DNA of 52,314 nt from Hyphomicrobiales bacterium (GCA_017305595.1 JAFKKL010000019.1:1-52314), one strand, 5' to 3'. Positions 8,633 to 18,306 are shown, numbered from the stretch's first letter. Numbers and translations are program-made. Notes: a model not told the origin generated them from the sequence alone.

Positions 8633-9937
8633 TCAGACGCGAAGAGGATTGCGGACGCGGCCGGTATCGCCGAAAACACGGAGATAGCGCGCGGTCTCGG
8701 CGGCGTCGCCGGTGGCCTTTTCTGGGTTGTCGGATAGCTTGACCGCGGGGCGTCCGTTCACAGATGTCACTTTGCAAACGATCGAGATGGGGTCGAGGTC
8801 CGTCGTCGGATCAGGCGCGCAGCCGACGAAGTCATTGGTCAGGTTGGTGCCCCAGCCGAAACTGACACGGACCCGGCCGGCGAAGTGATGATACGCCTCC
8901 TCGATGGAGGCGGTATCCATGCCATCCGAAAATACCAGCAGTTTCTCGCGTGGGTCGCGGCCTTTCGCCTTCCACCACGCGATGATTTCCTCACCGGCCT
9001 GGATGGGCGGCGCGCTGTCGGGACGAAAACCGGTCCAGTCGGCCACCCAGTCCGGGGCATCGCGCAGGAAAGCCTTGGTGCCGAATGCATCGGGTAGGGC
9101 GATCAGCAGATTGCCGCCATAGGTATGCCGCCACTGATCGAGAATGCGATAGGGCGCCCAGCGTAATTCGGTATCATCGTTGGCGAGGGCGGCGGCGACC
9201 ATGGGCAATTCGTGCGCGTTGGTGCCGATCGCTTCCAGGTCGCTGTCCATCGCCAGCAACACATTCGACGTTCCGGTAAAAGCTTGTCCGAGCCCTTCCT
9301 TGACGGCCTCGACGCACCAGCGCTGCCACAGGAAGCCGTGGCGCCGTCGCGTGCCGAAGTCGGACAGCCGTAAGCCTTCCAGCTTTCTGAGCCGTTCAAC
9401 CTTGGTCCAGAGCTTGGCTTTGGCGCGCGCATAGAGCACGTCGAGAGCGAATCGGCCTTGTCCCTTCATGGCCTGGCGCGATCGCAATTCGTTGAGAATG
9501 GCGAGCGCGGGAATTTCCCACATCGTGGTGTAGGCCCAGGGGCCATGGAAATGCAGTTCGTACTGTCCGTCGACCTTGTGCAGTTCGTACTCCGGCAGGC
9601 GAAACTCGCCGAGCCAGCGGATGAACTCCGGCGAGAACATCTGGGTCTTGCCGTAGAACGTATTACCGGCGAGCCAGATCAGTTCTTTTTTGCTGAAGCG
9701 GATGGAACGAGCATGGTCGAGTTGCGCCCGCAATTCGCCTTCGTCAATGACTTCGGCGAGGCGGACATGACGGCTTCGATTGATCACCGAGAATGTGACG
9801 TGCTCGTCCGGATAGAACTCCCGGATCATCTGCATCATCAGCAGTTTATAAAAATCGGTGTCGAGCAGGCTGCGGATGATGGGGTCCAGCCGCCAGCCAT
9901 GGTCGTAGGTTCGCGTCGCGATATCTGTGACAGCCAT
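8633..9937 (-). CDS. pncB: Nicotinate phosphoribosyltransferase
   Basis: 434-aa cytoplasmic enzyme that makes nicotinate mononucleotide from nicotinate, PRPP and ATP in NAD salvage. Family features: [20 protein letters not shown] near the N-terminus, [20 protein letters not shown], the phosphate-binding region [20 protein letters not shown], and the C-terminal [13 protein letters not shown]. Length matches bacterial PncB. The leader before ATG 9937 has no purine-rich Shine-Dalgarno; instead there is a small inverted repeat, GAGCT-ATA-AGCTC, right before it, so translation initiation may be atypical. Monocistronic. Confidence 0.95.
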   Translation of the reverse strand: MAVTDIATRTYDHGWRLDPIIRSLLDTDFYKLLMMQMIREFYPDEHVTFSVINRSRHVRLAEVIDEGELRAQLDHARSIRFSKKELIWLAGNTFYGKTQMFSPEFIRWLGEFRLPEYELHKVDGQYELHFHGPWAYTTMWEIPALAILNELRSRQAMKGQGRFALDVLYARAKAKLWTKVERLRKLEGLRLSDFGTRRRHGFLWQRWCVEAVKEGLGQAFTGTSNVLLAMDSDLEAIGTNAHELPMVAAALANDDTELRWAPYRILDQWRHTYGGNLLIALPDAFGTKAFLRDAPDWVADWTGFRPDSAPPIQAGEEIIAWWKAKGRDPREKLLVFSDGMDTASIEEAYHHFAGRVRVSFGWGTNLTNDFVGCAPDPTTDLDPISIVCKVTSVNGRPAVKLSDNPEKATGDAAETARYLRVFGDTGRVRNPLRV

Positions 9938-10028
9938 GAGGAGAGCTTATAGCTCAGCCCTCGGTGACCGCCTAGTCGTCGGTGAGCGTGCGACCTATGC
10001 GGTGGCGTAATCGGCATATGCACCACTG

Positions 10029-10099
10029 CCCGGGCGCGACATCTTGTCGGCGCCCGGGATAGGGCTGTGCGGTCGTACGGCCGGCGTCGGGTGCCGGCC
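10029..10099. terminator. Two tandem hairpins after the orphan binding-protein gene
   Basis: CCCGGGCG.CGACA (from 10029) pairs with TGTCGGCGCCCGGG (to 10058) with one bulge. GGCCGGC (10079-10085) pairs with GCCGGCC (10093-10099) around a 7-nt loop. They sit between the binding-protein stop and pncB start. Neither is followed by a clear T-run, so they may be transcript-end stabilisers or Rho-assisted stops. Confidence 0.4.
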
Positions 10100-10118
10100 G
10101 CGGTCGGTCAACGGACGG

Positions 10119-11393
10119 TCACTTCGGGAGCTTAATGAAGCTGGGGTACTTCAGCGCGCCTTCCGCGATCTTCTTCGGCCACACCGTGACCTGCTTGCCG
10201 TTCTGCCATTGGAAGACCAGTCCGTTGACGGCATCGGGGCCATAGACCAGACCGTGGGTGAATTTGTCGGTGCGGCCGTAGAACTTGACCGTGCCGATGG
10301 TGCCCTCGTAGTTGGTCTTTTCCATCTCGGCGACCATCTTGTCGGGATCGGTCGATCCCGCCCGCTCAATCGCCTGAGCGATAATGTAGACCTCGTCATA
10401 GGCGGTATAGCCCGTATAGGCCGGCGCCTTGCCGAACTTCTTCTTGAAGGCCTCGGCAAACGGCTTGGTCTTTGGCGTCACCGCGACGTTCTCGGTGGCG
10501 ACCGCGAGCGACGGAATGCCGTCGGCCGCGCCATTGGTGTCGGCCCAGAAGGTCGGGCTCAGCGCCTGTGCGCTGATGCCGAACATCGGAATCGGGACCT
10601 GCTGGTTCTTCCATTGCACCGTCGGCTGCACGCCGACATGGGAAATGCCGGTGATGATGACGTCCGGCTTTTGCGCTTCGATCTTGTTGAAGATCGGCGT
10701 GAAGTCGGTGGTGTCCGGCGAAAAGCGTATGTGATCGGTGACCTTCAGGCCGACCTTCGGCAGACATTCCTCGTAGCCGACATCGAGCGGCTTGGTCCAG
10801 GCGGCGTCCTCGCTCATGATCGCGGCGGTCTTCATCTTCAAGCCGTCAACCAGCAATTCCTTTGCTGCGTCGCAGACCGCCTGCGCTTGCGCCGCCGATG
10901 TCAGGTAACCATGGAAGGTGTACTTGTTCTTGTCGTAATCATCGTGGACCGGACGGGTGATTTCATTGCTCGCAGCACCAGGGGTGATCAGCGGCACCTT
11001 CAACCGCGCTGCCCATGGCTCCAGCGCCAGCACCACCTCGCTGATGTAGCTTGCGATCACCGCGCTGACCTTGTCCTCGGACACGGCGCGCTGGAAGGCG
11101 CGGACGGAATCGGCCGACGAACTCTTGTTGTCGTAAGTGACGATCTCGATCTTGCGGCCGTTCACGCCGCCCTTGGCATTGATCTCGTCGGCGGCGATCT
11201 GCGCGCCGCCGGGGGTTGCCGCGCCGGCGATCGACTGCACCTCAGCGATAACCCCGATCTTGATCGGGCCATTCGTCTGCGCGAGCGCGATCGTGCTTGA
11301 TCCGGCAACAACCGATCCTGCCAGGAAGGCGGCCACAACGGCCAGCGATCTGGCACGGGGGGCAACCGTCAGGGTGAGAGTTGAAGGTTTCAT
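10119..11393 (-). CDS. Orphan Liv-type ABC substrate-binding protein
   Basis: 424-aa periplasmic binding protein (Peripla_BP_6). It has a Sec signal (RARSLAVVAAFLAGSVVAG, cleavage near IALAQ|TN) followed by IKIGVIAEVQSIAGAATPGG. ATG 11393 is chosen because GGGAGAA lies about 7 nt upstream; the frame remains open upstream to 11468. Unlike the 3.1-kb system there is no permease or ATPase beside it, so it probably serves a shared or distant Liv importer. Ligand unknown. Confidence 0.88.
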   Translation of the reverse strand: MKPSTLTLTVAPRARSLAVVAAFLAGSVVAGSSTIALAQTNGPIKIGVIAEVQSIAGAATPGGAQIAADEINAKGGVNGRKIEIVTYDNKSSSADSVRAFQRAVSEDKVSAVIASYISEVVLALEPWAARLKVPLITPGAASNEITRPVHDDYDKNKYTFHGYLTSAAQAQAVCDAAKELLVDGLKMKTAAIMSEDAAWTKPLDVGYEECLPKVGLKVTDHIRFSPDTTDFTPIFNKIEAQKPDVIITGISHVGVQPTVQWKNQQVPIPMFGISAQALSPTFWADTNGAADGIPSLAVATENVAVTPKTKPFAEAFKKKFGKAPAYTGYTAYDEVYIIAQAIERAGSTDPDKMVAEMEKTNYEGTIGTVKFYGRTDKFTHGLVYGPDAVNGLVFQWQNGKQVTVWPKKIAEGALKYPSFIKLPK

Positions 11394-11710
11394 CGAGCAT
11401 TTCTCCCTGTCTGTACCGCTTGGGTTGCGGCTTGATGCAAACTCAACACAATGAGCAGGGTGAATCAATGCGTCGTGTCCCGAAGTGGCGAATGGCTGCC
11501 GTGCATATCCGCATCGTCGTCATTCGTTTTCGCCTGTTGGGGACACCGTCGATCACGCCTGCACGCACGCTCGTCGCGCTGAATGGTTTCCAGATCGCAT
11601 GCAAACGCGATAGAAGGAGACGGGACTTCAGTCAGCCGAAGTGGTGCGTAGCCATATTGCGGTCATGCCCTGATGCTCCAAGCGATCGAACGAGAAAGAG
11701 CCCTGCCGCC
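11394..11710. other. Intergenic region between divergent genes
   Basis: 317 bp separating the orphan binding protein (minus) from the lipoprotein gene (plus). Both frames extend some way into it, but codon use and ribosome sites favour the internal starts. It must hold both promoters; no convincing -35/-10 pair or strong palindrome was seen. Confidence 0.5.
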
Positions 11711-12124
11711 ATGTCATTCCTGCCCATCGACTGGAAATCTGGCATTCGAGTCATATCCATGGCCGTCCTGACGGTGTCGGGTGCAAGTCTCGGCGGCTGC
11801 GCAGGTGTCGGTGACAGCGCGTTATCGGGAGCGTTTGTCGATCCCGCGAAGTATGAACTCTACGATTGCAAACAACTGGAAGCGGAGCGCAAATCGCTCG
11901 AGGCGCGCACGGCGCAATTGCAGGGGTACATCGACAAGGCGCAAACCGGCACCGCGGGAACGGTGGTTGGTGAAGTGGCCTATCGTAGCGACTATATTTC
12001 TACCCGCGCATCGCTGAAGCTCGCCAACGAGGCTTGGGAGCGCGGCAATTGCGCGGCAACCGTAGCGCCGCCACCTGCAAGCGCGACCGCAGGCGGCAGT
12101 AAAGGTCGCGCAGGGCATCGATGA
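11711..12124 (+). CDS. Small outer-membrane-type lipoprotein of unknown function
   Basis: 137-aa predicted lipoprotein. The N-terminus MSFLPIDWKSGIRVISMAVL followed by a hydrophobic stretch ends in the lipobox SLGG|C, giving a lipidated Cys near residue 30. The mature part contains YDCKQLEAERKSLEARTAQL, a short coiled-coil-like segment, and an Ala/Pro-rich tail. ATG 11711 is preferred to the next ATG (11759), which would leave a signal peptide without positive charge. Similar small lipoproteins occur in Bradyrhizobiaceae without assigned function. No partner gene is evident. Confidence 0.65.
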   Translation: MSFLPIDWKSGIRVISMAVLTVSGASLGGCAGVGDSALSGAFVDPAKYELYDCKQLEAERKSLEARTAQLQGYIDKAQTGTAGTVVGEVAYRSDYISTRASLKLANEAWERGNCAATVAPPPASATAGGSKGRAGHR

Positions 12125-12140
12125 TCCCGATCAATCTGCG

Positions 12141-13325
12141 TCAGGCGCGCCAGTCATAAATCCAGTTTTGACGGGACAGCAGACGGCGGCCGCCGAGCAA
12201 CCGCATCGCGAAGTCCCGAGCTGCTGCGGCCGGGCCGGCGAGGTGATAGATGCGACCGTTCTGTCGGGCGAGATTTTGCACCCGCGCAACGCGCTCGCGA
12301 CGTAAATCGGTGTAACGCTTCAGCGCCGTTGCGACATCGTCATTCGTATCGCCCAGGCATTCGGCGAGTATAGCGGCATCCTCGATAGCCATTCCCGCGC
12401 CCTGCGCGGCGAACGGCAACATCGCATGTGCGGCATCGCCAAGAAGGGCTACGCGGCCATCCGCCCACGTTACGGATGCCGGCAGCGTGAACAAAGCCCA
12501 TTTGCGCCATTGCGTGACCGAAGCGATGATCGCACGTGCCGGTTCGGACCAGCGCGAAGCAGTGAAGGCGGCTCCGGCTTCAGCCGCGGTGGCTGGCACG
12601 CTCCAGCCTTGATCGTGCCATTGCCCCGAGCTGATCGCGACGACATTCGTTTGCTGGCCATGGGCCATGGGATAGGTGACGAGGTGCGCGTTGCTTCCCA
12701 TCCAGAGCTGGACGCGGGGTGACTCTGCCTGGCCGAGCGGCAGGCGGTTTTCAATGGTACCGCGCCATGCGATCAAACCGGTGAAGCGGGGTTGGATTAC
12801 CGGATCGAGTTGCCGACGCACCGCTGACCATAACCCGTCTGCGCCGATCAATGCAGCGACGGTCTCACGTTGCGGCGTCGTCCCTTGCCGCAGATTGACA
12901 ACAACGCCACCGGTCGTCGTCGCAAAGTTTTCGAGTTCGCAACCGAGGCGAAGCTCGATGAGTGGATGTGCGTTTGCTTGTGCTGCAAGCGTTGCTTGCA
13001 AATCGGCGCGATGGATCACCCAGTAGGGTGCCGTTGGGCTCGACTTGTCGAGCGGCAGGCGAACCAGCTCGCTGCCGCGCGGCCCGCTCATGACGCTGAC
13101 GGCGTCAGGTGCGATGGCAGACGTCTCGAGGCTCGACAGCAATCCGAGGCTGATCAGCACACTGCTGGCGTTGGGTGATAGCTGCAGGCCCGCACCAGCT
13201 TCCTCGAGGCGCGGGGCCCTCTCGGCCACAATGATTTTGAAGCCCTTGCCGGCGAGTGCAAGCGCAGCGGTCAAACCTCCGATGCCCGCACCGGCAACGA
13301 GAACCGTGGCGCGCCCGCCGTTCAC
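12141..13325 (-). CDS. FAD-dependent monooxygenase (salicylate / 3-hydroxybenzoate hydroxylase type)
   Basis: 394-aa group A flavoprotein hydroxylase. It has the Rossmann motif VAGAGIGGLTAALALAGKGF (GxGxxG), the DG motif region IGADGLWSAVRRQL, and the second FAD motif LLGDAAHAMLPFAAQGAGMA. Length and motifs fit salicylate 1-monooxygenase / 3-hydroxybenzoate 6-hydroxylase relatives (UbiH/COG0654). The substrate cannot be read from sequence; an aromatic hydroxylation is likely. The zinc-finger gene lies 8 bp upstream on the same strand, so the two are probably co-transcribed. Confidence 0.88.
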   Translation of the reverse strand: MNGGRATVLVAGAGIGGLTAALALAGKGFKIIVAERAPRLEEAGAGLQLSPNASSVLISLGLLSSLETSAIAPDAVSVMSGPRGSELVRLPLDKSSPTAPYWVIHRADLQATLAAQANAHPLIELRLGCELENFATTTGGVVVNLRQGTTPQRETVAALIGADGLWSAVRRQLDPVIQPRFTGLIAWRGTIENRLPLGQAESPRVQLWMGSNAHLVTYPMAHGQQTNVVAISSGQWHDQGWSVPATAAEAGAAFTASRWSEPARAIIASVTQWRKWALFTLPASVTWADGRVALLGDAAHAMLPFAAQGAGMAIEDAAILAECLGDTNDDVATALKRYTDLRRERVARVQNLARQNGRIYHLAGPAAAARDFAMRLLGGRRLLSRQNWIYDWRA

Positions 13326-13332
13326 GGATGGA

Positions 13333-13578
13333 TCAAGGTACCTTGTCCATCACCACGCATTCGGGCGGCCGCGCCGCGCCGGGAGCGAGATCGCTGGCAA
13401 AGCGGTACAGTGTCGAGCAATACGGGCAGATAATTTCGGTGTCGTTGCCAAGGTCGAGGAACACGTGCGGGTGGTCGAATGGCGGGTTGGAGCCTACGCA
13501 CATAAACTCTTTCGATCCGATCTCGATGACCGCCACGCCTGCGTCATTGTGAAAGTGGGGAACAACGTGATCGGACAT
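13333..13578 (-). CDS. zf-CHCC zinc-finger protein, NDUFS6-like
   Basis: 81-aa protein with exactly the NDUFS6/zf-CHCC metal site, C27-x8-H36-x14-C51-x2-C54 (FMCVGSN, FDHPHVF, IICPYCSTLYRF). Mitochondrial NDUFS6 is a zinc-binding accessory subunit of complex I, and alphaproteobacterial complex I (Paracoccus) has a homologue. ATG 13578 is chosen for the AGGTGAG just upstream; an in-frame GTG at 13587 is the alternative. It sits 8 bp before the FAD monooxygenase, far from any nuo genes in this window. Confidence 0.85.
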   Translation of the reverse strand: MSDHVVPHFHNDAGVAVIEIGSKEFMCVGSNPPFDHPHVFLDLGNDTEIICPYCSTLYRFASDLAPGAARPPECVVMDKVP

Positions 13579-13816
13579 CTTTCTCACCTTTGATCGCGGA
13601 CAGCCGCCTGGTCGCTAGGCCTGGAACCTATGAAGGCGCCAGCCCTGGAAATGGCCGCACCATAGGGGGACGTTCAGCTGATTCCTAGAGCGACATTGTG
13701 CCCGCTGGCAGGTCTAAATTCGACACAATCCTGACGTCTTGGAGAAGCCCTCCTTTCGTCTGGCCTGTTGCGTCGGAATTGTGGCGCGAATGGCGGACGA
13801 ACTACGAGGCGTTGTG

Positions 13817-14941
13817 ATGGATCGGCGGTGGATAGCGACGGGTCTGGTCGGGATAACGGCATGCGCCGTTGCCTGCGTCCTGCTGTGGCCACGCACCGAG
13901 TGGGCCGTGGCGGTTCTCGCGGCCAGGGACGATCCTGCGGCCTTGTCTGACATCCAGCTTGATTCCGCGTTACGGAACGATCCGGGCCTGTTGGCGCGGG
14001 AGGCCGAAGCGGCGCTCGCGGCCGGCGATATCGATCTTGCTGATAGTTTCGCGGAGGTCGCAGTTGCGCGGAACACGATACTTTCCGAAGGTTTGCGGAC
14101 GCGGATTACCGATGCCGTTGCTCAGGAAAATTCTGTTGGGCGATTGGCGGAACGATTTGCGGGCGGACTTGTCACCGGACAAGCCGAGGATGCGGCGGGC
14201 TTGACCGGTGTGATCGCCGGCGACCTGTTCGTGTTCGGCGACATTCGCGATGTTTTACGCGAAGGCAAGCACGTGGTGATGGGAGAGGATGGCGATCGCG
14301 TCATTCTTGGCCTCGCGGCAGCGGGCCTTGCAGTCACCGCGGCGACCTATCTATCGGCTGGCGGCGCGGCGCCGGTGCGCGCCGGGCTCACGATGGTGAA
14401 AGATGCTCGCAAGGCCGGACGTATGAGCGCGGGATTGTCGCGGTGGGCGGGGCGCTCCGCGCGTGATCTGGTGGATGCGCCGGTTTTACAGAAGGCGTTG
14501 GCGACCGGTTCGTTCGCGCGCCCCGATCGGGTCGTGCCAGCGGTCAAGACCGCATTCCGCATGGAAAAGGCCGGGGCGCTCGTGCGTGTGGCAAAGGACG
14601 TCGGCCGCATCGGAAAACGGGCCGGGACGCGCGGGGCGTTTGATGCGATGAAATTGGCCGAGGGGCCGAAGGATATCGCGCGGGCGGCCCGGCTCGCCGA
14701 AGCCAAGGGCGGTCAGACGCGGGCAATCCTGAAAATGCTCGGGCGCGGCGCATTGGTGCTGGCTGTTGGCGCTTTCGATCTTGCACTCTGGCTGTTCTGG
14801 GCGCTCATCGCGGCGTTCGGTTTTATCGTGTCGATCAAGACAACGACTGAGCGCTTCACATTGTCTTTGTTGCGTCGCCGGAAGGCGGCACGCGCGAAGC
14901 TATGTCACGTGGCGATATCTGCATCGCCTGCGATCGCATAA
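13817..14941 (+). CDS. Conserved membrane protein of unknown function
   Basis: 374-aa protein, not recognised. It has an N-terminal membrane anchor (WIATGLVGITACAVACVLLW), a soluble Ala-rich helical part, two hydrophobic stretches near 170-205 (VILGLAAAGLAVTAATYLSA), and a C-terminal helix ALVLAVGAFDLALWLFWALI. Basic residues are frequent between helices. Start ATG 13817 is assumed; ATG 13790 and TTG 13739 are in frame. Codon use is like the neighbours. A Bradyrhizobiaceae-type protein of this layout is known only as hypothetical to me. Confidence 0.7.
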   Translation: MDRRWIATGLVGITACAVACVLLWPRTEWAVAVLAARDDPAALSDIQLDSALRNDPGLLAREAEAALAAGDIDLADSFAEVAVARNTILSEGLRTRITDAVAQENSVGRLAERFAGGLVTGQAEDAAGLTGVIAGDLFVFGDIRDVLREGKHVVMGEDGDRVILGLAAAGLAVTAATYLSAGGAAPVRAGLTMVKDARKAGRMSAGLSRWAGRSARDLVDAPVLQKALATGSFARPDRVVPAVKTAFRMEKAGALVRVAKDVGRIGKRAGTRGAFDAMKLAEGPKDIARAARLAEAKGGQTRAILKMLGRGALVLAVGAFDLALWLFWALIAAFGFIVSIKTTTERFTLSLLRRRKAARAKLCHVAISASPAIA

Positions 14942-15033
14942 CCGGCCTCTGGCCTCGCTCATGACAGTTGCTTAAACAGAGCGATCTGTCGGCCTTCCGA
15001 ATTTTCCCTCCGTCTCACGCAATGGAATCAAAG

Positions 15034-15786
15034 ATGCCGAGCTTTCATAACGGCGCCGTCGAAATCGCTTATCTCGATGAAGGCGAGGGCGAGCCGATCG
15101 TTCTGGTTCACGGTTTTGCATCGAGCAAGAACGTCAACTGGGTTTATCCGACCTGGGTTTCCGAGTTGAAGAAGCACGGGCGGCGGGTGATCGCGCTCGA
15201 TAATCGCGGTCATGGAGATTCGACCAAGCTCTACGATCAGGAAGAATATCACCTCGGCATCATGGCGGGCGACGTACTGGCGCTGATGAATCATCTCGGG
15301 TTGGAACGCCCCGACATGATGGGCTATTCGCTCGGCGCGCGGCTGACAGGTTATCTCGCGCAAAGCCAGCCGCAACGTTTGCGCTCGGCGATCTTCGGTG
15401 GTCTCGGGATCGGCATGATCGAGGGCGGCGGGCCCGGCGAGAATGTCGCCAAGGCACTCGAGGCTGAATCCCTGGACGACGTCACCGATCCGACGGGGCG
15501 CATGTTTCGCGCTTTTGCCGACCAGACGCGCTCGGATCGCAGAGCGCTCGCGGCGTGCCTGCGAGGATCGCGACGACTGGCGACCCGCGAGGAGGCGGCA
15601 AGCATTTCCGTTCCGTCACTGATTGCGGTCGGTACCACGGATTTGATCGCCGGCTCGGCGCGCGCGCTTGCCGCGATCATTCCAAATTCCGAAGTGCTCG
15701 ACATTCCGGGGCGCGATCACATGCGTGCCGTCGGCGACCGTGTCTACAAGGCTGGTGTGCTGGACTTCCTGTCCCGGCGACCTTGA
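15034..15786 (+). CDS. Alpha/beta-fold hydrolase
   Basis: 250-aa serine hydrolase. It shows the oxyanion region IVLVHGFASSKNVNW, RVIALDNRGHGDSTK, nucleophile elbow MGYSLGARL, acid region AVGTTDLIAG and catalytic His in PGRDHMRAVGD. ATG 15034 has GGA 7 nt upstream; ATG 15022 is an alternative. No signal peptide, so cytoplasmic. Substrate unknown. It stands alone between the unknown membrane protein and the convergent polytopic membrane protein. Confidence 0.88.
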   Translation: MPSFHNGAVEIAYLDEGEGEPIVLVHGFASSKNVNWVYPTWVSELKKHGRRVIALDNRGHGDSTKLYDQEEYHLGIMAGDVLALMNHLGLERPDMMGYSLGARLTGYLAQSQPQRLRSAIFGGLGIGMIEGGGPGENVAKALEAESLDDVTDPTGRMFRAFADQTRSDRRALAACLRGSRRLATREEAASISVPSLIAVGTTDLIAGSARALAAIIPNSEVLDIPGRDHMRAVGDRVYKAGVLDFLSRRP

Positions 15787-15800
15787 GGCCGCACCGGGCG

Positions 15801-17234
15801 TTAAGGGGCAGAGACTTGATCCTTCGCTGAGTGTGTTGTTTGCGTCCGGAATAATTCGATCGCAATCAGGACAACCAGCACCGCGATCCACACCATGCGG
15901 GCGCCGTAACGATCATGCGGTCCTGAGATCACGCCGCAAAGGAAGGCATTGCCGAGCAGCGCCAGCACGGCCGTCGCGGCGAGCAGGCCGACATCGTCCA
16001 ATTGCCGTCGCCACAGCGCCCGGCCAAGCAACGCGACCAGCAGCAGCATCGAGAGCAGCGCGACGGGGACGTGAACCCAGTTGATCGGGGTGAAGTTGAT
16101 ATCCCAATGCTGCTGATGTGCCGCGCGCATCGCCGCCGTCTGTGCCGGAAGATAACGCTCGATGATGCCGTAGGTATGCGGAATCCAGCCGTTGGTGCCT
16201 TCGCCGGTGCCGACCATGTGGAGTTGTGTCGCGGTGGCCATGAGGGCTGCTTCGATCTGCCACAGCGGATAGGCGGTCAGCGATTTGGCTGCGATGAATT
16301 CCATCTCGGCATCCATGCCTTCGAAGCGGCCGAGTTGGTTGAAGATGCTGTCGTTGGCCCAAAGAAATTCGTCGGCGGTTGCGGGCAACTGGTTGCGATA
16401 CGGGCAGAGCTTGAGCTTGATGGTGTCACAATGGTCGTTGAGATAACGGGCGACGATGCCGTCCTGCATCATCCGGCCGAACGTCACGCCGGGACCGCCA
16501 GGGGTCCACGCCAGTTGACCGGATAGGGCGTAATTCGCCGCAACCAGCAGCCCTGCGCTGACCGCGACGGCAAGACTGCCCTGCATCAGCCCGTGCGCGG
16601 TGAGGCGCGGACGCAGCCACGGCAGCAACACCCAGCCAGCAACGCAAAGCCCGAACAGCACGCCGAACGTCGCGCTATGGGTTGCGGCCGCAAATGCTGT
16701 GAAGGCGAACAGAGCGATCTTCTCGGTCCGCGACAGGCGATCGCCGTGGGCTGCGAGCAGGAATAGCGTCAGCACCGCGAGCCCGGCGAAGATGTCGGTG
16801 ATCAGCATCGACGCGAGCCACGGCAACGCCGTTGTCAGGACAAGGATCAAGGTGATCCTGGCAAGGCGAAGCGGGCGAGCCAGTCCCAATACCCGAAGCG
16901 TGAGATGGAGCACCCAGAGCGTCACAACCGACTGGAATGCCAGATTGAGCCAGAAATACGAACTCTCGCCGAAGTGCAGGTAGAGGCCGTAGACGGTGGA
17001 TCGGCTGGGCACGAGATAGCCCTCGTACCACCGGGCCAGGTAGCCCCCGGTATCGTATTGGAGCAGTGGATAGCCGTTCCAGATCGCCGGTGTGATCAGC
17101 AGGATGGCGACGGCTGCAACCGCGAGGAAACCGGACATGGCCCAGCGCGAGGCAGCGGCTGCGCCTGCGGGCAAAATCTGCGTGCGAATGGACGTGTCCC
17201 CTCTGATCCCGGCGTGCAGGATGCTTAAATCCAA
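15801..17234 (-). CDS. Polytopic membrane protein of unknown function
   Basis: 477-aa protein with about ten hydrophobic segments and one long loop rich in aromatic and charged residues (QDGIVARYLNDHCDTIKLKL region). The overall shape recalls GT-C-like membrane glycosyltransferases, but I see no DxD signature I would trust. TTG 17234 is preferred because AGGAAA lies about 5 nt upstream; ATG 17138 is a later alternative and 17291 the furthest. It is divergent from cysE and convergent with the alpha/beta hydrolase, their stops only 14 bp apart. Confidence 0.7.
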   Translation of the reverse strand: MDLSILHAGIRGDTSIRTQILPAGAAAASRWAMSGFLAVAAVAILLITPAIWNGYPLLQYDTGGYLARWYEGYLVPSRSTVYGLYLHFGESSYFWLNLAFQSVVTLWVLHLTLRVLGLARPLRLARITLILVLTTALPWLASMLITDIFAGLAVLTLFLLAAHGDRLSRTEKIALFAFTAFAAATHSATFGVLFGLCVAGWVLLPWLRPRLTAHGLMQGSLAVAVSAGLLVAANYALSGQLAWTPGGPGVTFGRMMQDGIVARYLNDHCDTIKLKLCPYRNQLPATADEFLWANDSIFNQLGRFEGMDAEMEFIAAKSLTAYPLWQIEAALMATATQLHMVGTGEGTNGWIPHTYGIIERYLPAQTAAMRAAHQQHWDINFTPINWVHVPVALLSMLLLVALLGRALWRRQLDDVGLLAATAVLALLGNAFLCGVISGPHDRYGARMVWIAVLVVLIAIELFRTQTTHSAKDQVSAP

Positions 17235-17335
17235 CCGGTTTCCTAGTCGATAAATAGTTGCAACTCGTTCACTTCGGCAGATTGCGATCACCGACCGGCG
17301 AACCTATGTCCCTGCAGTCGTGGTAAATTGGAGTG

Positions 17336-17351
17336 GAATTGCGGGCAATTC
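17336..17351. promoter_or_regulatory. Palindrome in the cysE divergent promoter region
   Basis: GAATTGC-GG-GCAATTC is a perfect 7-bp inverted repeat, followed about 25 bp later by a smaller one (GGCAA-T-TTGCC). Both lie between the two divergent starts, where an operator would be expected. The regulator is unknown. Confidence 0.3.
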
Positions 17352-17478
17352 GGGGGCGTTTATCGCCTTTTCAGGCAATTTGCCGGCAAAATTCGTATTT
17401 CTGCATGCGCCTCGGGCAGCGGACAGCAGCACTTGAGGTGTGTTATAGGTTAGGTCACTCGGAAAGCATGAGAGCCGT

Positions 17479-18306
17479 ATGGTAGTGCATCACGTCAATC
17501 CGCAGAACGCCAAACTGGCCGCTCTCGATCCGATCTGGGATCGCGTGCGGACCGAGGCGGAGGATATCGTTCGCCGCGAGCCCGAATTGGCTGCCTTCAT
17601 TTTCAGTTCGGTGCTTCACCATTCCCGTCTCGAGGCGGCGGTGGTGCATCGGGTCGCGGAACGGCTCGATCATTCGGCGCTATCGGGCGACCTGATCCGG
17701 CAGACTTTCGATGAAGCGTTGCGGGACGATCCTGATATCGGCAACGCGTTTCGCGCCGATCTCGTCGCGGTCTATGACCGCGATCCCGCGACGTCGCGAT
17801 TCATCGATCCGCTGCTCTACTTCAAGGGCTTCCATGCCATCCAGACCCATCGATTGGCGCATTGGCTTTATCTGAAGGGGCGCAAGGATTTCGCTTATTA
17901 TTTGCAAAGCCGTTCGTCGGCCGTATTTCAAACCGACATCAACCCAGCTGCGAAAATCGGCCGCGGAATCTTCCTCGATCATGCTACCGGCTTTGTCGTC
18001 GGCGAAACCGCGGTGATCGAGGACGACGTTTCGATCCTGCATGGCGTGACGCTTGGCGGCACCGGCAAGGAGAACGAGGATCGTCATCCGAAAATCCGCC
18101 GTGGTGTCCTGATTGGCGCCGGCGCAAAAATCCTCGGAAACATCGAGATCGGGCATTGCGCGCGGATCGCGGCGGGCTCCGTCGTGGTCAAGCCGGTGCC
18201 GCACAATGTGACGGTCGCAGGCGTTCCCGCGAAGGTCGTGGGCGAGGCCGGTTGCGCCGAGCCGTCGCGCACCATGGACCAGATGCTGCACGCCACCGGG
18301 CTTTGA
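17479..18306 (+). CDS. cysE: Serine O-acetyltransferase
   Basis: 275-aa cytoplasmic enzyme acetylating L-serine with acetyl-CoA, the committed step of cysteine synthesis. The N-terminal helical SATase domain (IWDRVRTEAEDIVRREPELA) is followed by a left-handed beta-helix of hexapeptide repeats with DINPAAKIGRGIFLDHATGF, SILHGVTLGGTGK and RIAAGSVVVKPVPHNVTVAG. Length is typical. The DUF3126 gene starts 104 bp downstream, a pairing common in this order of bacteria. Confidence 0.95.
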   Translation: MVVHHVNPQNAKLAALDPIWDRVRTEAEDIVRREPELAAFIFSSVLHHSRLEAAVVHRVAERLDHSALSGDLIRQTFDEALRDDPDIGNAFRADLVAVYDRDPATSRFIDPLLYFKGFHAIQTHRLAHWLYLKGRKDFAYYLQSRSSAVFQTDINPAAKIGRGIFLDHATGFVVGETAVIEDDVSILHGVTLGGTGKENEDRHPKIRRGVLIGAGAKILGNIEIGHCARIAAGSVVVKPVPHNVTVAGVPAKVVGEAGCAEPSRTMDQMLHATGL

